Source: Symbiodinium natans
Lineage: Eukaryota > Sar > Dinophyceae > Suessiales > Symbiodiniaceae
Direction: 5' to 3'
NCBI GenBank assembly: GCA_905221605.1
Contig: CAJNDS010001480.1
Location: 335,001-399,000 of the forward strand
Length of the DNA stretch: 64,000 nucleotides
Shown: positions 52,379 through 62,978 of the stretch, one piece after another
Layout: each line of letters starts with the position of its first letter
Position numbering within the stretch: position 1 is the first letter of the stretch
The notes under the pieces: model-generated
The model's input: only the letters and a program-made list of their open reading frames with translations
What the model was told of the DNA's origin: nothing
The model's database searches: none
Position numbers and translations under genes: made by a program

Positions 52379-52401
52379 GAGAGAGAGAGAGAGAGAGAGA
52401 G
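52379..52401 (+). repeat. (GA)n microsatellite
   Basis: Eleven GA units between two degenerate heptamer tracts. AT microsatellites occur at 12481-12502, 22325-22350 and 37783-37845. Confidence 0.9.
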
Positions 52402-52712
52402 ACGGAGCAAACTGTTTCTGGTGTTGGGTTCAGGGTTCAGGGTTTTTGGGGTTAGGGTTTCGGGTTTAGGGTTGAGGGGGTTTTCGGTGTTTTGGGGGGC
52501 TTCGTTTTTTTTTTTGGGGCGGGGGGGGGGGGGGGGGCCTCAACCCCCTCAACCCCTCAACCCCTCAAAGCCCTTCAACCCCAAAGCCCTAAGCCCAAAA
52601 CCCAAAACCCTAAACCCTAAACCCTAAACCCTAAACCCTAAACCCTAAACCCTAAACCCTAAACCCTAAACCCTAAACCCTAAACCCTAAACCCTAAACC
52701 AAGCCTTTCGAG

Positions 52713-52798
52713 GCAAGAGGGCTTTGGAGTTGGACCCCGAGCTGTCATGGGTGGAGAACTGCTTGGAGGTGGACCAGGGATGCCTCCAGCTAGGGGCT
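52713..52798 (+). CDS. Coding-like exon between convergent arrays
   Basis: Left flank a 14-unit CCCTAAA array, right flank GTAGGGTTTAGGG. The frame reads RALELDPELSWVENCLEV then DQGCLQLGA, helix-prone and acidic. Confidence 0.4.
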
Positions 52799-53976
52799 GT
52801 AGGGTTTAGGGTTTAGGGTTTACTTAGGGTTTAGGGTTTAGGGTTTCGGGGCTGTAGGGCTGAGAGAGTTTGGGGCTTAGAGGGTTTAGGGCTTCTTAAG
52901 GTTTCGGGCGTAATCCGTTCCCCCATATATTAATCGCCCCCCCCCCGGCCCTTCCCCCCCCCCAAATAGAAACTCGAAATGTGTTTCTATTATGAGGAGG
53001 ATGTTTGTATCCAAATGTCACGTTTGGGGTCTAAAGGGTTCAGGGTCTAGGCTTCAGGGTTTGGAGGGTTTCAGTAATTACTTAAGTAATTAATTTGGGT
53101 GTAGAGACTTTGAGGCTTTCGGGAGCCCTCAACCCACCCCCGACAATTCGGAATAGGGTCTTAAAGGCGGGGTCGGTTTCGGCAGGATTTTCCGGAAAGT
53201 GTTTTTTTTTTTTTTTATAAATTCAGCGGGTATTTAACAAGAGGACGAAGGGATTAGAGAGTTTAGGGCTTCTTAGGGCTAAGCGCATAGAGAGCCTGGG
53301 GGATTCTTATTGTTTGGCTTGGAGAGCTTCTATAGGGCCGAGCCCTCAGGGTTTCTGAGGGCCTAGGGCTTCTTTATGGGCTTCTTTATGGGTTTCTTAA
53401 TTGTGGTCCCCTACCTTCTTCACAAGGTTCTGCGGTATGGGCCCTTGGGTTTTATAGGGTATATATACAGGGGTATCTAAGAGGTCCCCTTTTTCAGGGC
53501 CCGTGCTGCGGCACCATGTACCTACCCTCAGATAGGCTAGGACCCAGGGCAGGCCCCGATTCTTTTTTGCGGGTTTCGGTCCCTTTAACCCAAAAAGGGC
53601 ACCCTTTTCGTTCCCAGGTTACTCTCGGGCCCCCAAACCCAAGACCCTAAACCCTCAACCCTAAACCCTAAACCCTAAACCGCGGTTATGAACGGTTCAG
53701 GGCTGAGGGCTTGGTGTTTTGGGGGCTCTGGGTCTTTAAGGGCTGAGGGAGCTTCAGCCTTTGGTCGTTACGCAAATTGCAGGGCCTATTTTTTTTCCAG
53801 GGGTTTTGTGTTTAGGGTTTAGGATTTCAGGGCATTTAAGGGGTTAAGGTTTAGGGCATGGGGGTTTGGGGTTTGTGGGCTTTGGAATGCAGGGTTTTCA
53901 GAGAAGCGTCGGCAGCAAAACAGAGTGCTTGCTTCTTGTGGTCAGGTTCAGAGTCCCAATCGGGGAGTCGCCTGAG

Positions 53977-54267
53977 CCTTTGATCCCAAGCCCACACCGA
54001 AAATGGACCCGGTTTACTTCGAAAGGACTGTGCATCTTGTGGTCTATAAAGCTCAGTCCATGGAACTGCTGCGACCTGTAGACGAGGTACGTGATCACAA
54101 CAGACCCAAGCCAAACGAAAGTGCCCCGGTTTAGGGCCTAGGGTTCAGGGTTCAGGGTTTAGGGTTCAGGGTTTAGCGTTTAGGGCTTAGGGCTTAGGGC
54201 TTAGGGTTTAGCATGAGTCATGCAAGGCATCGCTGGCAGAGATGGAGGACGCTGCCCTTCCATTCCC
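53977..54267 (+). CDS. Two predicted exons
   Basis: Exon 53977-54086 reads MDPVYFERTVHLVVYKAQ then ELLRPVDE before GTACGTG. Exon 54212-54267 follows GTTTAG at phase 0 (ASLAEMEDAALPF) and ends before GTGAACC. The intron is heptamer repeat. Confidence 0.42.
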
Positions 54268-55069
54268 GTGAACCCGAAAACCGATACCAAGCTGCTTCTT
54301 CTTGGGGTTGGTGGGTTAGTTTTTTGCTTTTTTGGCGGGGGTGGGGGGGCGGGGGTGGGGGGGGGGGGGGGGGGGTATTTTATGCACAGTGTTTTTTTTG
54401 GTTTTATAATTCTGGTACGTGGGCACGTGTCCGTCGCTGTGCCCGGGCCTTCAAGGATGTAATTCTTGGCGGCTTTTGTCCGTCCACCACCCGCTCTTCC
54501 TGCACTCCCCTTCTCTATCCACAAGAAACCCTGAACCCGAAACCCTGAACCCTGAACCCTAAACCCTAATCCTGAATCCGAACCCTAAACCTGAATCCCT
54601 AAACCCTAAGCCTAGACCACTAAAAGCCTGGGCGAAGCGCCGAGATTGCCTTGTAGATGCCTCCACTCTGCAAGGACGAATCCGACGGCTGAGCTGCGTT
54701 TGAGGGGTTTAGGGTTTAGGGTTTAGGGACCCTAAACCCTAAACCCTAAACCCTAAACCCTAAACCCTAAGCTTCAGGTTTTATGCCATTTTATAGTCCA
54801 TTCAAGGTCTTTGGCGGCGGTACGATTGCACCAGAACCCCGACATTGACCTTGTCTTTACCTGGGAAGCACTTTACCTACAGCTTTGTGGGTTATACCTA
54901 CTATATTCAGCGTAGTCACTGATAAACTGTAGGTAAACAGGGTTTAGGGTTTAGGGTCCAGGGTTTAACGGTTAAGGGTTTAGGGTTTAGGGTTTAGGGT
55001 TTAGGGTTTAGGGTCCAGGGTTTAACGGTTAAGGGTTTAGGGTTTAGTCCCATGTGCTTGTTGTCTTAG

Positions 55070-55132
55070 CAAGCCCACGAAGCCATCGGCCTGGGCTTGA
55101 ACGTCGCCTGCGTCAACTTCGCGCCCTTTTAA
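55070..55132 (+). CDS. Coding-like terminal exon
   Basis: TTGTCTTAG acceptor, frame HEAIGLGLNVACVNFAPF to TAA. Short but with a clean acceptor. Confidence 0.38.
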   Translation, partial: QAHEAIGLGLNVACVNFAPF

Positions 55133-55699
55133 CGCCGTAGACCCGTCTCCCCTACTTCAGGGTTTTGGGTTTAGGGTTTAGGGACCCTAAACCCTGAAAC
55201 CCTAAACCCTAAATCTTCAGTTCTAGGGGTGACCCATGATGGCTAGAAATGATTTGGGTTGAGATAGTGGTATAAACCCTGGATTCTAAATCCTTGAGCC
55301 TAAGCCCGAAACCACCACATATTTCATCCCGCCAAAGCGCGGGGAAGGCTTCCAAAAGCGAGCCCACGACCGAGCGCGAACACGGGAGAAAGTGGTGTTT
55401 GGGGTTTAGTTAGGGCTTAGAGTTTTTGGGTTGAGGGCTTTGTGGGCTTGTTGTTTAGGGTTCAGGTTTTGTGGGTGCAGGGTTTAGTTTGGGTGCCCTG
55501 TTTTTTTTTTCCAAAAAGGAATCAGCTTCATGAGATGATGAGTAGTTCGTATGCGGAATTCCGACATACCGGTTTATGGGGTTTGTAAAGGAAGGATTAT
55601 CGTACGTGGTTAGGGGGTCCCCTATTTCGGACAATGCCACACATGGATTGTGGATCCTGATTTGTGATTAGGGTTTGCAGTTTCTGGCTGATCTTAGGG

Positions 55700-55850
55700 T
55701 AGTTTCATGGGCCCTCAATCTGGTCGCTTACCTCCTTTAGAGGGTTCTGAAGTATGGGCCCTTGTGTTTTATAGGCAAATAAGGGGTATATAAGAGGTCC
55801 CCCATTTAAGGGCCCATATTAAGGCACCAGGCACGTACCCTAAGCTAGGG
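55700..55850. mobile_element. Dispersed element, family of 35681-35790 and 53405-53510
   Basis: TTTCATGGGCCCTCAATCTGG ... GTATGGGCCCTTGTGTTTTATAGG ... GGGGTATATAAGAGGTCCC. 53405-53510 and 35681-35790 repeat the middle and the GTATATAAGGGGTCCC block. 16926-17065 shares the TTTCATGGTCCC / GGGACC ends. Confidence 0.7.
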
Positions 55851-55910
55851 CTTCTATACGGTTCAGGGTTGGGGTGATCCCTACACCCTAAACCCTAAAC
55901 CCTAAACCCA

Positions 55911-56045
55911 TTGGCGAAACGTGTGGGAAGGAGTGTCGATGATCTAACTGCGCAAGTGCCTGCGGAATTGAAGAGGTGGCTTGGAAGACTACGGGGTAGC
56001 GCTAAGGGTTGCGGCCCTTGTACTTGCATCAAGGGGTTAAGACTC
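55911..56045 (+). CDS. Coding-like exon ending at a MITE
   Basis: The frame is open 67 codons in total; the part before the MITE reads AKRVGRSVDDLTAQVP, ELKRWLGRLRG and a Cys-rich GCGPCTC. The donor GTACCCCC lies in the left end of the element 56040-56185, so the insertion may have supplied a splice site. Unknown family. Confidence 0.45.
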
Positions 56046-56185
56046 GTACCCCCCAAGGTTGTACCCCTCCACGTTTCCCTTAATCTCCTCAATCTGGCCC
56101 TTATATTCCCTTAGAGGATCTTTAACAAGGCCCCCCGAACCCAAGGGTACAACCTTATAGGGTTCCGAGGTAGAGTCTATATGAC
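56040..56185. mobile_element. Inverted-repeat element, family with 21870-22015
   Basis: Starts GACTCGTACCCCCCAAGGTT, ends AGGGTACAACCTTATAGGGT / TCCGAGGTAGAGTC. Its left end supplies the GT donor of the 55911 exon. Confidence 0.75.
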
Positions 56186-56433
56186 TGCTAGTTTTGGAAT
56201 GATCACGCATCTCCGCTCGCCGCCCCAGCATCGCTTCAGGATTTTTTCATTTTCAAAAGGGCGCCAGCTGTAGTTCACTCTAAACCCTAAACCCTAAACC
56301 CGAAACAGCTGGCCCCTTCTCTTTGGCTTTGTAAAGCGGCCCCCCTCTGCGCGCTTAAAGCGTGTTTGGAGGCCCTTGAATCTTGTTCTCAGGGTTCCTG
56401 GTGGCACCCGTCCACCGGGGCCATCTGAAAGCG

Positions 56434-56510
56434 ATGTTTCCCGCGATGTCCGTCCGCATGGTGCACTTGCACTGCTGCCTGCTGGTGCTGCGCCTCTTGG
56501 TTCGGCAAGG
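56434..56510 (+). CDS. Coding-like first exon, hydrophobic
   Basis: ATG at 56434 opens MFPAMSVRMVHLHCC then LLVLRLLVRQ, like a signal peptide, ending before GTTTAGG. A separate 41-codon frame (LAPSLWLCKAAPLCA) ends just upstream at 56430. Confidence 0.38.
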
Positions 56511-56707
56511 GTTTAGGGTTTAGGGTTTAGGGTTTAGGGTTTCGGGTTTAGGGTTTAGGGTTTAGGGTTCAGGGTTCAGGGTTCAGGGTTCAGGGTTCAG
56601 GGTTTGGGGTTTGGGATTTAGGGTTTAGGGTTTAGGCAGGGGAGGCTAAGGATTCTAGAGCTGAGGAGTTGGGTTTGGGGTTTGTGGTGCCCCCCGCTCC
56701 CCTCCTA

Positions 56708-56808
56708 TTTTTGATAGTGGTGCCCCAACATCTGGGGGTTTAGGGTTTAGGGTTTAGGGTTTAGGGTTTAGGGTTTAGGGTTTTTTTGATAGTGGTGCCC
56801 CAACATCT
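56708..56808 (+). repeat. Telomere array flanked by a 26-bp direct repeat
   Basis: TTTTTGATAGTGGTGCCCCA plus ACATCT occurs at 56708-56733 and 56783-56808. Between the copies are about six TTTAGGG units. It looks like an inserted array with duplicated flank. Confidence 0.9.
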
Positions 56809-56964
56809 CCGTTGAAGAAGCCCGAACGTATGATCCTGTTTTGGTGCGGGGGGGGGGTGGGGGGACAAAAGGCTCTTGGTGCAGGTTCGGGTTTGGGGTT
56901 TTACTTGGGGTGGAAGTACCCTAAACCCTAAACCCTAAACCCTAAACCCTAAACCCTAAACAAG

Positions 56965-57069
56965 TCCTTCAACCCAAGAGCTGCAGAGCTGCAGATTTCG
57001 AGGTATGGTCTAACGGAAGCAGCCATCGCTCCAAGCTACTGCAGTCGCCCCATCAAGTGCAAAATGTGA
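56965..57069 (+). CDS. Coding-like terminal exon
   Basis: After AAACAAG the frame reads FNPRAAELQISRYGLTEA then YCSRPIKCKM to TGA. Downstream, 57178-57416 has one forward frame broken by a single TGA (57286) while the minus strand holds a 66-codon frame; strand unresolved. Confidence 0.37.
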   Translation, partial: SFNPRAAELQISRYGLTEAAIAPSYCSRPIKCKM

Positions 57070-57473
57070 ATGTGGGTAACTAGGTTGGCTTTTGAGATGT
57101 TCGATACTTTCTGTACCTTGGGTGTATAAGGGACCCTATAGAGAAATAGATGTGATATACATATTTCTTCAAAGGGTTTGAAGGCCAACCCTGGTAGCCA
57201 AGAGCTTGATGCATCTAAGCTGCTCGCAGAAAGCTCTTGGCTCTTTGCTGCAGACTGTGACCTTCAGATGACCACAGGCGCATGAGACAAGCCCCATGGA
57301 CAGATACGGGTCACAGACGGATTGCTGACCCCCGCGGCTACAAGAACCCAGAGTGTTGGAGATCCGCACACTGGAGATACGGCCGCGGGACAGACAATCA
57401 CATGCCCTAGGACCTGAACAACTTCTAAACTCTTTACCGGGTCTTTGAAGAACTGTGTCTGAACCTAAACCTT

Positions 57474-57574
57474 GGTGGATGTTCCCCCTTATATTAACAC
57501 TCCTGAATAGGGGTTATAGTACTCCCGATTATAATCCCTATTAAGGACTGCTAGTATAAGGGGGAACATCCCAA
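57474..57574. mobile_element. GGGATGTTCC-family MITE (best copy)
   Basis: Left GGATGTTCCCCCTTATA, right TATAAGGGGGAACATCCC; the core TTATAATCCCTATTAAGGAC pairs with GAATAGGGGTTATAG. Other copies: 38593-38681, 34354-34456, 18135-18236, 6905-6983 (partial), 63930-64000 (cut by the window edge), and half copies at 7268-7309, 20408-20452 and 21640-21695. Confidence 0.9.
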
Positions 57575-57610
57575 CCCAAACCCCGCGCCCCTAAAACCTG
57601 CTTGTCTCAG

Positions 57611-57735
57611 GCGTATGGATCGCCCGAGGCACGCTGGCAGCTTCTTTTGGGAAATCCTGACATACCCCCCTGCTCGCCTACACAAAACAGTGGTGGGTTC
57701 AAGGGAGTTCTGCAACCCCACTCGACACCCCGTCA
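57611..57735 (+). CDS. Coding-like exon after TTGTCTCAG
   Basis: The frame reads GSPEARWQLLLGNPDIP then QNSGGFKGVLQP; open about 45 codons before it meets telomere-like repeat. A possible inner donor is A/GTGGTG. Confidence 0.4.
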
Positions 57736-57863
57736 GACCCTAAACTCTACACCCTCAACTTTAAACCCTAAACCCTAAAACCTTTTCGGCACGGGAGCTT
57801 TTTCAGGCATCTCGAAGGGATACTTTGCGGGTTATCGACAGTTATCGATTCTCCACTAAATCC

Positions 57864-60320
57864 TAAGCCCCCAAATCCTCACTTGGAGGTGTTCAGCCCT
57901 CATCCTAATCCCTAAACCCTAAAACCCTAAACCGTTTGCCCACTTCCTGCCGAGAAAACTCAGCCAGGAAGGAGAGGTTGTTATACTGCGACCCTAAACC
58001 CTAAACCCTTAACGTTACACCCTACACCCTACACCTACCCTACCAGCCTAGACTCCCTACCAGAACGAAAGAGGACACGAAGTTACCAGAAAGGGGGGGT
58101 CGGGCCGCAAACATCACCTGCCGTGGGTTTTGGGTTCTTGAGAAGGGGGCTCTGGTGACCTGATGACCCTGAATGGGTGTAGGGTTTAGGGTTTAGGGTT
58201 TAGGGTTTAGGGTTTAGGGTTTAGGGTTTAGGGTTTAGGGTTTAGGGTTTAGGGTTTAGGGTTTAGGATCCAAGCCCCAAACCCCAAACCCTAAATCCGA
58301 ACCGCTTCTTGATGTCCGTTGGCAAGGCGCCGAGTCAGCTCCAGTGGAGTCGGTGCTTCGGGTGAGTGCCGTCAGGAGCGCCAGCTGATGGGTTCTTCGG
58401 CTGTAGGGCGTTGCTTGGGTTCCCTAAACCCTGAACCCTAAACCCTAAACCCTAAAGCCTAAACCCTAAACTCCTTGTTTTGGGGGGGGGACCAAAAGGA
58501 TCCCTGAAGTTGGGACCACAAAGGTTTAGGGTTTAGGGTTTAGGGTTTAGGGTTTAGGGTTTAGGTCTGAAGCCCTAAACCTAAACCTGGATTGGGCTTG
58601 TAGACCGCTGGAGGGGGTTTGGGGGTTTGGGGTTTAGGGTTCTCGGGTTTAGGGATTTAGGGTTCATGGTTTAAGGATTCAGTGTTCATGGTTTAAGGAT
58701 CAGTGGTTTAGGGTTTTAGGGATTTAGAGTTTCAGGGTTTAGGGTTTTCAGGATTTAGGGTTCTAGGGATTTAGGGTTCACGGGGTTTAGGGTTTAGGGT
58801 TGCCTAAACCCTAAACCCTAAACCCTAAATTCTAAACCCTAAACCCTAAACCCTAAACCCTAAACCCTAAACCCTAAACCCTAAACCCTAAACCCTAAAC
58901 CCTAAACCTTGCTTGGACAGGGGGGCAGCTCCCGCTCTGGGGCGCAAGCTGCAGACGCCAGATTGAGATCCGGTTCCTTCTTTCTAGGGCTTAGAGGGTT
59001 AGAGGGTTTAGGGTTTAGGGTTTGGGGGTTTAGGGTTTGGGGGTTTAGGGTTTGGGGGTTTAGGGTTTTGGGTTTGGGGTTTGGGGTTTGGGGTTGGGGG
59101 TTGGGGGTTTAGGGTCGGGGGTTTAGGATTTAGGGCTGGGGGTTTAGGGTTCATAGGGTTTTTAGGGTTTATAGGTTTAGGGTTTATAGGAATTAGGGAT
59201 TAGGGTTTAGGGTTTGGCGTGTTGGGTACAGGGCTTATGCAGACTTTACAGGGTTTACAGCGCTTGTAGGGCTTATAGGGTTTGGGTTTAGGGTTTAGGG
59301 TTTAGGGTTTAGGGTTTAGGGTTTAGGGATTAGGGTTTAGGGTTTAGGGTTTAGGGTTTAGGGTTTAGGGCTTACAGGGTTTTCAGGGTTGACGGCGTTT
59401 GCAGGGTTTACAACGTTCATAGGTTTTATAGAGTTTATAGGGTTTACAACGTTTGTAGGGTTTATAGGGGTTTGCAGAGTTTTCAGGGTTTACAGCGTTT
59501 GTGGGTTGTTTGTGGGTTTTTTAGGGTTGTTAGGGCTTGTTTAGGGTTTTTGGGTTTGATCGGGTTGATCGGGCGTATGGGGGTTTACATGTTTTTGAGG
59601 GTTTACAGGGTTTAGAGGTTTTACAGGGTTTGTTTAGGTTTTGTTCGGGTTTACAGGGTTTACAGGGTTTTCAGGGTTTACACGGTTTATTGGGCTTATA
59701 GGGTTTATAGGGTTTGTAGGGTTTGTAGGGTTTCTAGCGTATATCGCGTTGATGGGTTTAGCGCTTCTGGGGGTGTTTAGCGCTTTTACGGGTTAGTTAC
59801 AGGGTTCAAGGGTTTACAGGGCCTATGGGTTTATGCGTTTTTTACTTTTCTGATGTGTCCTTATTGGCTATGGCTTGTGGGGGTGGGATTGCGGTTGAGG
59901 GGTTTAGGGGGTCGGTTTTGGGGGTTGGGGTTTAGGGCATGGGTAGACCCACGTTTCCCCAAGCAGGTATTCTTTTCTGCCATCAGCTTCAGTACTGGAA
60001 CCTTAAGCCCTAAACCCTAAACCCTAAACATGAAGCCCTTGTCCCTGCAAAAGCTCCCCCCCCCCCCCCCCCCAACGAGAAGAGCAATCCAGGCCCCACC
60101 CTACGTACGTTAGATGCCCTTAGCTACACCGCAAACCCTTCACACTACACCCTAAACCCCAGACCCTAAGCCCCACACTGGCCCCACACCCTAACCCGAG
60201 ACCCTAAACTCCAAGCCCTAAACCCTAAACCCTTTCCCCCAAACCTGCGTCCTGAACCCCGAAGCCCAAACCCCAAACCCCAAACCCCAAACCCTAAACC
60301 CTAAACCCCAAACCCTAAAC
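57864..60320. other. Repeat-dominated region
   Basis: Arrays at 58177-58267 and 58800-58908, long degenerate tracts, and weak islands at 58294-58361 (donor GTGAGT) and 58911-58964. The 59150-59850 variant array and a C run (60057-60073) follow. Confidence 0.6.
59150..59850 (+). repeat. Degenerate 9-mer array (TTTATAGGG / TTTACAGGG)
   Basis: Units of GGGTTTATA, GGGTTTACA and GGGTTTGTA replace the heptamer over about 700 bp, with a clean TTTAGGG stretch at 59290-59370. No coding-like island seen. Confidence 0.85.
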
Positions 60321-60326
60321 CCAAAG

Positions 60327-60423
60327 AGTCCCCATCCAGGGCTGGGAACGGGACGAGTGGCACCATGGTTCCGCAATGTCTTCCAGGCCCTCCAGTGGGA
60401 CGGGGAGTCACCCCCTCCCTTGG
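60327..60423 (+). CDS. Coding-like exon between telomere arrays
   Basis: After CCAAAG the frame reads GLGTGRVAPWFRNVFQAL then WDGESPPPL and ends before GTTTAGG. Confidence 0.4.
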
Positions 60424-61171
60424 GTTTAGGGTTTAGGGTTTAGGGTTTAGGGTTTAGGGTTTAGGGTTTAGGGTTTAGGGTTTGAGGGGGTTCAGGGTTT
60501 AAGGGGTTCGGGGTGGCCAAGAGTTTAGTGGGCTTAGTGTTTAGGTTTTATGGGTTTAAGGGTTTTTACGGTTTGGTGATTTAGTTCTTCAGATACTTAG
60601 GGTTTCAGGTCGAAGGTTTAAGGGTCTTACAGTAGGGTTTGGGGGGGGGGGGGGGGGGGGTTCAGGTGTTCGGGGTTTGGAAATTAGGGGGGGTTGAGGG
60701 CTTAACGGGTTTGGGGGTCTAGGGTTTAGGGTTTTGGGTCTAGGGTTATGGGTGTTTAGGGGGTTGGGTTCACGGGTTTGGGTGTTAGGGGTTTGGGGAT
60801 TATGCTATGAGGGGTTTGGTGTTTTAGGGTATTGGGGTGAAGGGTTTATTAGGGGTTTAGGTTTTGGGGTTTAGGGTGTTTGGGGTTCAGGGTTATGAGT
60901 TTAGCAGTTAAGGGGTTGAAAGGTTTGGGGGTTTGGGCGTTTGGTGCTTCAAGGGTTTAGGGTTTATCATTTCAGAAATAGATCTAGTACTAACCCCCCC
61001 TTTCCGCCTGATGTTACCGCTACCGATTTCCGTTAGGTTTAGGGCTTGATGTTGAGGGTTCATTGTGTGGGGAGAAGGCCGGGGGGGGGGGAGGGGAGGA
61101 AGTGAGGGTGCTCATGGTTTAGGGTTTAGGGTTTAGGGTTTAGGGTTTAGGGTTTAGGGTTTAGGGTTTAG

Positions 61172-61280
61172 TATCATACTGGAGGGGAGCGGCATTCGGC
61201 TTCGTGGGAGGCAGAATACAGTTGAGAAAGGACAAGTCGTAGGCTGCTCATGTTCAGTGTTCCGGCATCTTGCACTGTGA
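61172..61280 (+). CDS. Coding-like terminal exon after a TTTAG acceptor
   Basis: The frame reads ILEGSGIRLRGRQNTVEK, then GCSCSVFRHLAL and TGA. The acceptor AG belongs to the array's last unit. Confidence 0.4.
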
Positions 61281-61893
61281 CATGTTCAAAGCACCCTGAC
61301 ACGATGTGATATCTACTCTGTGAGGTCTAGGGTTTAAGGTTCGGAGTTAAGGTTTCGGTTTAGGGTTTAGGAAGCCGCGTAGCCCTAAACCCTCTACCCG
61401 CATGTTCGACACTGCCAGGATATGTTGACGTAAGCCGGGGGCAGGCTTACTACTGGTCTTGCGCCTGGGCTCGCCTCTGCAGTGGGAAGTGGAAATATAG
61501 GGGTCGGAATAGTTACTACTAGCATTCCCGTATGGTCTCTATATATATATATACACTATAATAATCCCCCCCAAAAAAAGCTTTTCTAATTGTTTGGAGT
61601 GGCCTCCCTTAGCACCCAAAGGCCGGGTTCAGGTGTTGCGAGTATAGGATCCTCCCACAATGTCCCGCATACTATGCTGTGCGTAAGGTTTGACACTTTC
61701 GCATTCAGGGTTTGGAGAATTTGAACCAGGCATTGAGCTTCCGTTTATACAGTTCTTACAGGAGGGGGTTTCAATGGGGGTATGTAACCTAAGGTTCCCT
61801 AGTACTCCCCACGACTTCTTAAGGCTCCCCAAGCTTCCCTAATGAACTCCCTCCCTAAAGAACCCTATATTCTTTCGGTGAGTTGAGCGTTAG

Positions 61894-62062
61894 TCTCGAG
61901 ACTCTTGTGGCTCCTGGGACAGTGTGCGCCCCGTACCCGAGTCAGATGAGGTGCCTTCTTCTGCGACGGCGGCTTTGTTCTCAGAGCACAATGCTTCGCA
62001 TGCCGCGGAGAACAGCTCAGCACCCAAAACCTTGAATACCAAGCCCAAGTCAACCAACCCTA
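61894..62062 (+). CDS. Coding-like exon running into a 120-bp MITE
   Basis: After GCGTTAG the frame is open 57 codons: SCGSWDSVRPVPESDE, SATAALFSEHNASHAA, then Lys/Thr/Pro up to the TA where the MITE (62063-62182) is inserted. Just upstream a 67-codon minus-strand frame (61832-61629) overlaps a 21-codon forward island; strand unresolved there. Confidence 0.42.
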
Positions 62063-62182
62063 CAGGGTGGGGCCCCCTAGTTATAAGTAGAGTTATAAGG
62101 GCCCTAAATTGGGTTATAAGGACCCTAAGTTAGGTAATAAGTCCCTTAACTACAGTTAGTATAGTAAGGGGGCCCCACCCTG
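62063..62182 (+). mobile_element. 120-bp MITE, copy 3
   Basis: TA duplications at 62061-62062 and 62183-62184; flanks ACCC and AGCCCTAAA show a CCCTAA target. TA duplication plus short inverted ends fit non-autonomous Tc1/mariner-type elements (inference). Decayed relatives may be at 48835-48950 and 62410-62540. Confidence 0.93.
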
Positions 62183-62263
62183 TAAGCCCTAAGCCCTAAA
62201 CCCTAAACCCGTCAACCCTGAATCATCAACCCGATTCCTGAATTCCTCAACCCACCGCGGCTA

Positions 62264-62398
62264 CCCCAAATAACAGCCCGAAACCCCTACACTCATCTTC
62301 GAAGAGCACCCCTCGGATACTCTTTGTCCCCCCCAAATAACAGCCCGAAACCGCCACGCTCATCTTCGAAGAGCACCCCGCAGATACTCTTTTGTCCC
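62264..62398 (+). repeat. Two-copy tandem duplication, 67-bp unit
   Basis: CCCCAAATAACAGCCCGAAACC starts at 62264 and 62331; both copies contain CTCATCTTCGAAGAGCACCC and ATACTCTTTGTCCC, about 90% identical. Confidence 0.9.
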
Positions 62399-62875
62399 CT
62401 TCTTATGGAGCCTGCAAAGAGGGGCCCCTGTACTACGCCAACTGAAGTTAATGAAGGGGCGCAGAACTCAGAAGTTGTATAGTTATAACTATAATTATAA
62501 CCCCAATTTGGGACCCAGCTGATTAGGGGGGGAGCCCCTGCCCGCAGGTTTATGAACCCTAAACCCTAAACCCTAAACCCTGAACCCTAAACCCTAAACC
62601 CTAAACCCTCCTGTTTTGTGCAGGCCATTTGCCTTCAAGATGGGGTATGGTATGGTCGGTACCTCTGTGTCTAGAAGCCCGTTCCTACATCATCAGTTCT
62701 AACATAAACTCCTCAGCCTCAAACTTAACCCCAGCAGTCCAACAGCCCTGTAGCCCTATGCCCAGCACAAACCCCCAACCAAGCAAGACTCCACACATGT
62801 CCGATTAGGGTTTAGGCCCTCAGCCCCTAAGCCCTCAACCCTGCACCCAGCTTAGGGCCTCAGAGTACCCGGTAG

Positions 62876-62978
62876 GGTTGAAGTCCGCGGCGTGATGTAT
62901 GTCGGCCGCCTACTTGCTGCGGTTCTGCTGCTTCTGCTGCGCGCTGGAGGCAAGTTCTCGGGCCGAATTCTACCTTAG
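62876..62978 (+). CDS. Coding-like exon with signal/TM-like segment
   Basis: Frame VMYVGRLLAAVLLLLRAG then KFSGRILP to TAG; a GC donor (GGAG/GCAAGT) lies inside at 62948. A hydrophobic run of Leu/Ala/Val suggests a signal peptide or membrane segment. Confidence 0.4.

Noticed and set aside
58362-58375. 14-nt intron after a GTGAGT donor
   Set aside because: Too short; the donor itself is kept as possible.
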